This document shows positions 5,764 through 8,608 of a stretch of 8,608 nucleotides of DNA, in pieces. The notes under the pieces are model-generated. The model made no database searches. It was given only the letters and a program-made list of their open reading frames with translations, and was not told the origin of the DNA. A program made the translations under genes and the position numbers. The stretch comes from CAYRNY01 sp964425755 (lineage in GTDB: Bacteria > Chloroflexota > Anaerolineae > Aggregatilineales > Aggregatilineaceae): the NCBI GenBank assembly GCA_964425755.1, contig CAYRNY010000034.1, positions 1 through 8,608 on the forward strand, in the 5' to 3' direction. Positions within the stretch are counted from its first letter, which is position 1; every line of letters starts with the position of its first letter.

Positions 5764-5792
5764 TAGACAATCACCGATCAACGTGGTAGGGT
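5764..5792 (+). promoter_or_regulatory. Candidate promoter of the wzm-wzt operon
   Basis: TAGACA (5764-5769), a 17-bp spacer, then TAGGGT (5787-5792) lie in the 88-bp gap after the second exported protein. The -35 matches five of six. The -10 matches only three of six, but these are the conserved T, A and final T. A start near 5799 would give a leader of about 29 bases containing AGGGGA (5818-5823). No intrinsic terminator is visible in the gap, so read-through from upstream is also possible. Confidence 0.4.
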
Positions 5793-5827
5793 AACGAAGC
5801 TGTCTGACCACCTATTTAGGGGAATTC

Positions 5828-6715
5828 ATGACTGCGGTTAGCGAAACGAAATCCGATACGACCGTTACGACAGACGCACAACAACCAGAGGTGCAGTACC
5901 ACCTGCGCATCGAGCCGTCAAAGGGCTGGGTGTCGCTGAAGCTGCAAGAGCTGTGGGAATACCGTGAGCTGCTGTACTTCCTGACCTGGCGCGATATCAA
6001 GGTGCGCTACAAGCAGACCGTGCTCGGCGCGGCCTGGGCGATCATCCAGCCGTTCTTCACGATGGTGGTGTTCAGCCTGTTCTTCGGCAGATTAGCGAAG
6101 ATTCCCTCGGATGGCGTGCCGTATCCGATCTTTAGCTACGCGGCGCTGGTGCCCTGGACGTTCTTCGCCACGGGGCTGTCGCAGTCCTCGAACAGCCTGG
6201 TGGGCAGCGCCAACCTGATCAAGAAGATCTACTTCCCGCGCCTGGTGGTGCCGATCTCCAGCGTGCTGGCACCGGCGGTGGACTTCGTGCTGGCGTTCGT
6301 CGTGTTGCTGGGGATGATGCTGGTCTACGGCATCACGCCGACCGCGAACGTGATCTGGCTGCCGCTGTTGCTGCTGCTGGCGTTCGTCACGTCGCTGGGC
6401 ACGGGGCTGTGGCTCTCGGCGATGAACGTGCAGTTCCGCGACGTGAAGTACACGATCCCGTTCCTGACGCAGTTCTGGATGTTCGCCACGCCGATCGCGT
6501 ATCCCAGCAGCCTGATCGAGAACGACCTACTGCGTGCAGTGTATGGGCTTAACCCGATGACCGGGGTGATCGAGGGCTTTCGCTGGGCGCTGCTGGACAC
6601 GAACACGGCACCGGGACCGCTGCTGGCGGTGTCGGTGGTGGCGGCGCTGGCGTTGCTGGTGAGCGGGGCGTTTTACTTCCGGCGCATGGAGAAGACCTTC
6701 GCGGATGTGGTGTAA
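5828..6715 (+). CDS. wzm: Wzm-type ABC-2 polysaccharide export permease
   Basis: 295 residues, slightly longer than the usual 260-270 because of a polar N-terminal extension (1-33). The conserved cytoplasmic entry segment ELLYFLTWRDIKVRYKQTVLG spans residues 47-67 and is diagnostic of the Wzm/TagG/RfbA family. Six membrane segments can be drawn at about 68-88, 99-118, 139-165, 174-198, 209-226 and 264-283. The family motifs NLIKKIYFPRLVVP (129-142) and AYGLNP-like VYGLNPMTGVIEGFRW (238-253) are present. As a dimer with Wzt it exports lipid-linked O-antigen, teichoic acid or another surface glycan across the inner membrane. AGGGGA precedes the ATG by four bases. wzt follows after nine bases, so they form one operon. 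Confidence 0.93.
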   Translation: MTAVSETKSDTTVTTDAQQPEVQYHLRIEPSKGWVSLKLQELWEYRELLYFLTWRDIKVRYKQTVLGAAWAIIQPFFTMVVFSLFFGRLAKIPSDGVPYPIFSYAALVPWTFFATGLSQSSNSLVGSANLIKKIYFPRLVVPISSVLAPAVDFVLAFVVLLGMMLVYGITPTANVIWLPLLLLLAFVTSLGTGLWLSAMNVQFRDVKYTIPFLTQFWMFATPIAYPSSLIENDLLRAVYGLNPMTGVIEGFRWALLDTNTAPGPLLAVSVVAALALLVSGAFYFRRMEKTFADVV

Positions 6716-6724
6716 GGGTAGGGA

Positions 6725-8005
6725 ATGAGTAACATAGCGATTCGGGTTGAAGGACTGGGCAAGATGTACCGCATCGGGGCGGCGCAGAACGGCTACCGCA
6801 CGTTCCGCGAGACGCTCACCGATGCGTTCACCGCACCGTATAGGCGGGCGCGGAACTTACTGCGCGGGCAGGCGTACGGCGCGGCAGGGCTGGACGAGAC
6901 GATCTGGGCGCTCAAGGACGTGTCGTTCGAGGTGCAGCATGGCGAGGTGGTGGGCATCATCGGGCGCAACGGGGCGGGCAAGAGCACGCTGCTCAAGGTG
7001 CTCTCACGCATCACCGAGCCGACCGAGGGTTACGCGGATGTGTACGGGCGTGTGGGGTCGTTGCTGGAAGTCGGCACCGGCTTTCACCCGGAGCTGACGG
7101 GGCGCGAGAACATCTACCTGAACGGCGCGATCCTGGGCATGTCGCGCCAGGAGATCGACCGCAAGTTCGACGAGATCGTCGATTTCGCGGGCGTGGAGCG
7201 CTTCATCGACACGCCGGTCAAGCACTACTCAAGCGGCATGCGGCTGCGGCTGGGGTTCTCCGTCGCGGCGCACCTGGAGCCGGAGATCCTGGTCGTGGAC
7301 GAGGTGCTGGCGGTGGGAGATGCGGAGTTCCAGAAGAAGTGCCTGGGCAAGATGTCCGACGTGGCGAGCGAGGGACGCACCGTGCTGTTTGTGAGTCATA
7401 ATATGGCGGCGGTATCAGGACTCTGTAGGCGAGCCATTTTGCTTGATAATGGAGCAGTGATAATGAATGATTCGACAGATAGGGTGATTAGCGCCTATTT
7501 CAAACATCTAGATCAGCTGTTCAGCGATATTCCACTGTCACATCGTCAGGATCGCACCGGAGATGGACAGTTGAAGTTCATCGGCTTCCGAGCATATAGT
7601 ATTGACGATAATCCTACTTTAGTGTCTGGGGTTCCCGCTGTTTTTGAGTTGGAGTACGAAGCGCTGAGCCATGAAATATTACATAACGTAACTTTTTCTA
7701 TTCATGTTGAAGATCGATTTAAGGGTAGATTACTCACACTTTATACGGAATGGCGAGGGCAGACCTTTGAAACATTGCCCCCTAAAGGTAAGGTCGTGTG
7801 TGAAATACCCCGTTTACCTCTTGCCCCTGGTATCTATCGTATTGGCCTGGGAAGTAGAACAAATAACTCTATTACAGATTATATTGAGAACGCTGTGGAA
7901 ATTGACGTGAAACACGGTGATTTTTTTGGAACCGGAAAATCACCGAAAGGTAATCGAAATGGCCCGGTTTTGGTGGACCACACATGGCATCTTGAAACCT
8001 TTTAA
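6725..8005 (+). CDS. wzt: Wzt-type polysaccharide export ATPase with C-terminal glycan-recognition domain
   Basis: 426 residues, the length of Wzt proteins that carry the extra C-terminal domain. The ATPase domain has Walker A GRNGAGKST (80-88), the LEVGTGFHPELTGRENI segment typical of this family (114-130), signature YSSGMRLRLGF (168-178), Walker B ILVVDEVLAVGD (188-199) and an H-loop SHN (H225). Residues about 270-426 form the Wzt C-terminal beta-sandwich that in characterised O-antigen systems binds the capped end of the chain and sets export specificity. It ends with a WHLETF segment. The gene starts nine bases after wzm, with a GGGTAGGG purine run just before the ATG. The base composition changes abruptly near codon 225: the line 7261-7320 has 43 of 60 G+C, whereas 7681-7740 has 19 of 60. 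The first and second halves therefore appear to have different origins. The protein frame stays intact across the change. Confidence 0.93.
   Translation: MSNIAIRVEGLGKMYRIGAAQNGYRTFRETLTDAFTAPYRRARNLLRGQAYGAAGLDETIWALKDVSFEVQHGEVVGIIGRNGAGKSTLLKVLSRITEPTEGYADVYGRVGSLLEVGTGFHPELTGRENIYLNGAILGMSRQEIDRKFDEIVDFAGVERFIDTPVKHYSSGMRLRLGFSVAAHLEPEILVVDEVLAVGDAEFQKKCLGKMSDVASEGRTVLFVSHNMAAVSGLCRRAILLDNGAVIMNDSTDRVISAYFKHLDQLFSDIPLSHRQDRTGDGQLKFIGFRAYSIDDNPTLVSGVPAVFELEYEALSHEILHNVTFSIHVEDRFKGRLLTLYTEWRGQTFETLPPKGKVVCEIPRLPLAPGIYRIGLGSRTNNSITDYIENAVEIDVKHGDFFGTGKSPKGNRNGPVLVDHTWHLETF
7385..7440. other. Base-composition junction inside wzt
   Basis: G+C counted per 60 bases: 6961-7020, 42; 7261-7320, 43; 7321-7380, 38; 7381-7440, 30; 7441-7500, 24; 7561-7620, 24; 7681-7740, 19; 8041-8100, 21. 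The drop begins around the codons for VLFVSHN, the conserved H-loop segment, at about 7385-7400. The low-GC state continues to the end of the window, through the sulfotransferase gene. A conserved coding stretch is a natural homologous crossover point. Confidence 0.75.
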
Positions 8006-8044
8006 CCTCTTTCTTTCGTTTAGTTTACGGGACATGCTGTAGCC

Positions 8045-8578
8045 ATGATCATCTTTTTTCATCTAGTAAAAGCTGGTGGAACAACGTTTAATAACATCCT
8101 GAAGAATAATTTTGGGCCGCGAGCAGTGCGTGTGTATGGTGAAAATAGACATGGTTTTTACTTTTCAGATTATGCCTTGCAGGGAATTGTGGACGCACAT
8201 TATGAAAAAGCATTGAGCCTATCCTCTCATGCTTTTTCGTATCCATTACCATCGCCATCAGTACTGAACACAGGGAAAACAATAGACTACCATTATGTCA
8301 CGTTTTTGAGGCATCCAATTGATCGTGCCCTTTCATGGTACAGACATGAACGAAAACTTAATAGTAATTCTCCTTCCCATCCTTCTCAACGTTCGTTTGA
8401 GGAGTGGTTAAGGATTACGGCCAAACAAGACTATTTTGTGCCCAATTTTCAAACTTGGTGTTTATGTGGGGGCTCTGAGACAAATCTTGAGCGCGTAAAA
8501 GAGAATCTTGCCCACTTCACACTAGTTGGACTTGTAGAATATTATAATGAGTCTCTGAAGTTATGCAGTTTTGAATGA
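8045..8578 (+). CDS. Sulfotransferase-like protein, probably C-terminally truncated
   Basis: 177 residues from ATG 8045. The N-terminal MIIFFHLVKAGGTTF places the PAPS 5'-phosphosulfate loop (K9-A-G-G-T-T) right after the start. YVTFLRHPIDRALSWYRH (84-101) is the 3'-phosphate binding motif, with R89 and S97. NFQTWCLCGG (134-143) fits the later conserved segment of the Sulfotransfer_2 / heparan-sulfate-2-O-type family. These enzymes move sulfate from PAPS to sugar hydroxyls, so a role in modifying the exported glycan is likely. The frame ends in TGA at LVEYYNESLKLCSFE, a point where relatives usually continue for several dozen residues, so a nonsense mutation, frameshift or natural short form is possible; only 30 bases follow in the window. 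Lys9 is followed by Ala where Thr is more usual. G+C is low, like the 3' half of wzt. No strong Shine-Dalgarno precedes the ATG. Confidence 0.8.
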   Translation: MIIFFHLVKAGGTTFNNILKNNFGPRAVRVYGENRHGFYFSDYALQGIVDAHYEKALSLSSHAFSYPLPSPSVLNTGKTIDYHYVTFLRHPIDRALSWYRHERKLNSNSPSHPSQRSFEEWLRITAKQDYFVPNFQTWCLCGGSETNLERVKENLAHFTLVGLVEYYNESLKLCSFE

Positions 8579-8608
8579 AAGACGCTCTAGGGCTACGATA
8601 GGTTTGTC

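Noticed and set aside
5740..5827. Intrinsic terminator between the exported-protein genes and wzm
   Set aside because: Only a four-base CCTA/TAGG pair and a weak GTGGT/ACCAC pair are present, with no U-tract after a stable stem.
1..8608. CRISPR array, tRNA or rRNA gene, insertion sequence
   Set aside because: No regularly spaced long repeats, no tRNA-like cloverleaf or rRNA segments, and no transposase frame or terminal inverted repeats were seen on reading both strands.

Overview
The window looks like a piece of a GC-rich bacterial genome, most likely a Chloroflexota (Anaerolineae-type) organism. That assignment is an inference. It rests on the Pro/Thr-rich 'PTPTP' tails of a secreted protein, on secreted proteins mixing SH3b and carbohydrate-binding-like modules, and on a ParA gene followed by a protein with His-Asp-Thr repeats, an arrangement I recall from that phylum but could not check.

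Left part (1-2376, all on the minus strand): a replication and segregation block. Reading leftwards there is an AEP-type primase with a C-terminal CHC2 zinc finger (2376-1405). Then comes a three-gene operon: a small ribbon-helix-helix DNA-binding protein (1256-1086), a ParA-family ATPase (1089-328), and a third protein (331 to beyond the left edge). Both junctions are ATGA stop/start overlaps, so translation is probably coupled. The operon has its own promoter, and a 22-bp inverted repeat lies at the expected transcription start, which suggests autorepression by the RHH protein. The third protein has a disordered Lys/Pro/Ala-rich region followed by three octapeptide repeats of His-Asp-Thr-x-Val-x-Arg-x type. 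It is the likely ParA partner.

Middle (2377-2930): a 554-bp divergent intergenic region. It contains two well-formed sigma-70-type promoters facing right, exactly 60 bp apart. A CRP/FNR-like inverted repeat sits upstream of the first, and a pair of CGGTTAAC direct repeats lies inside the spacer of the second. A roughly 300-nt leader follows, with hairpins and a perfect 14-bp palindrome just before the ribosome binding site.

Right part (2931 to the end, all on the plus strand): two exported paralogous proteins with a GldG/amidotransferase-like fold (2931-4028 and 4048-5739), the second carrying added CBM9-like and SH3b domains. They are followed by an ABC polysaccharide exporter, Wzm permease (5828-6715) and Wzt ATPase (6725-8005), and then a sulfotransferase-like gene (8045-8578) that appears to stop early. 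The theme is cell-surface glycan export and decoration.

The sharpest anomaly is a drop in base composition inside wzt. The permease and the ATPase domain are about 63-72% GC by direct line counts. From about 7,395, at the H-loop histidine codon, the C-terminal substrate-specificity domain and the sulfotransferase fall to about 32-50%. This looks like recombination within the gene that swapped the glycan-recognition half together with the adjoining glycan-modifying gene.
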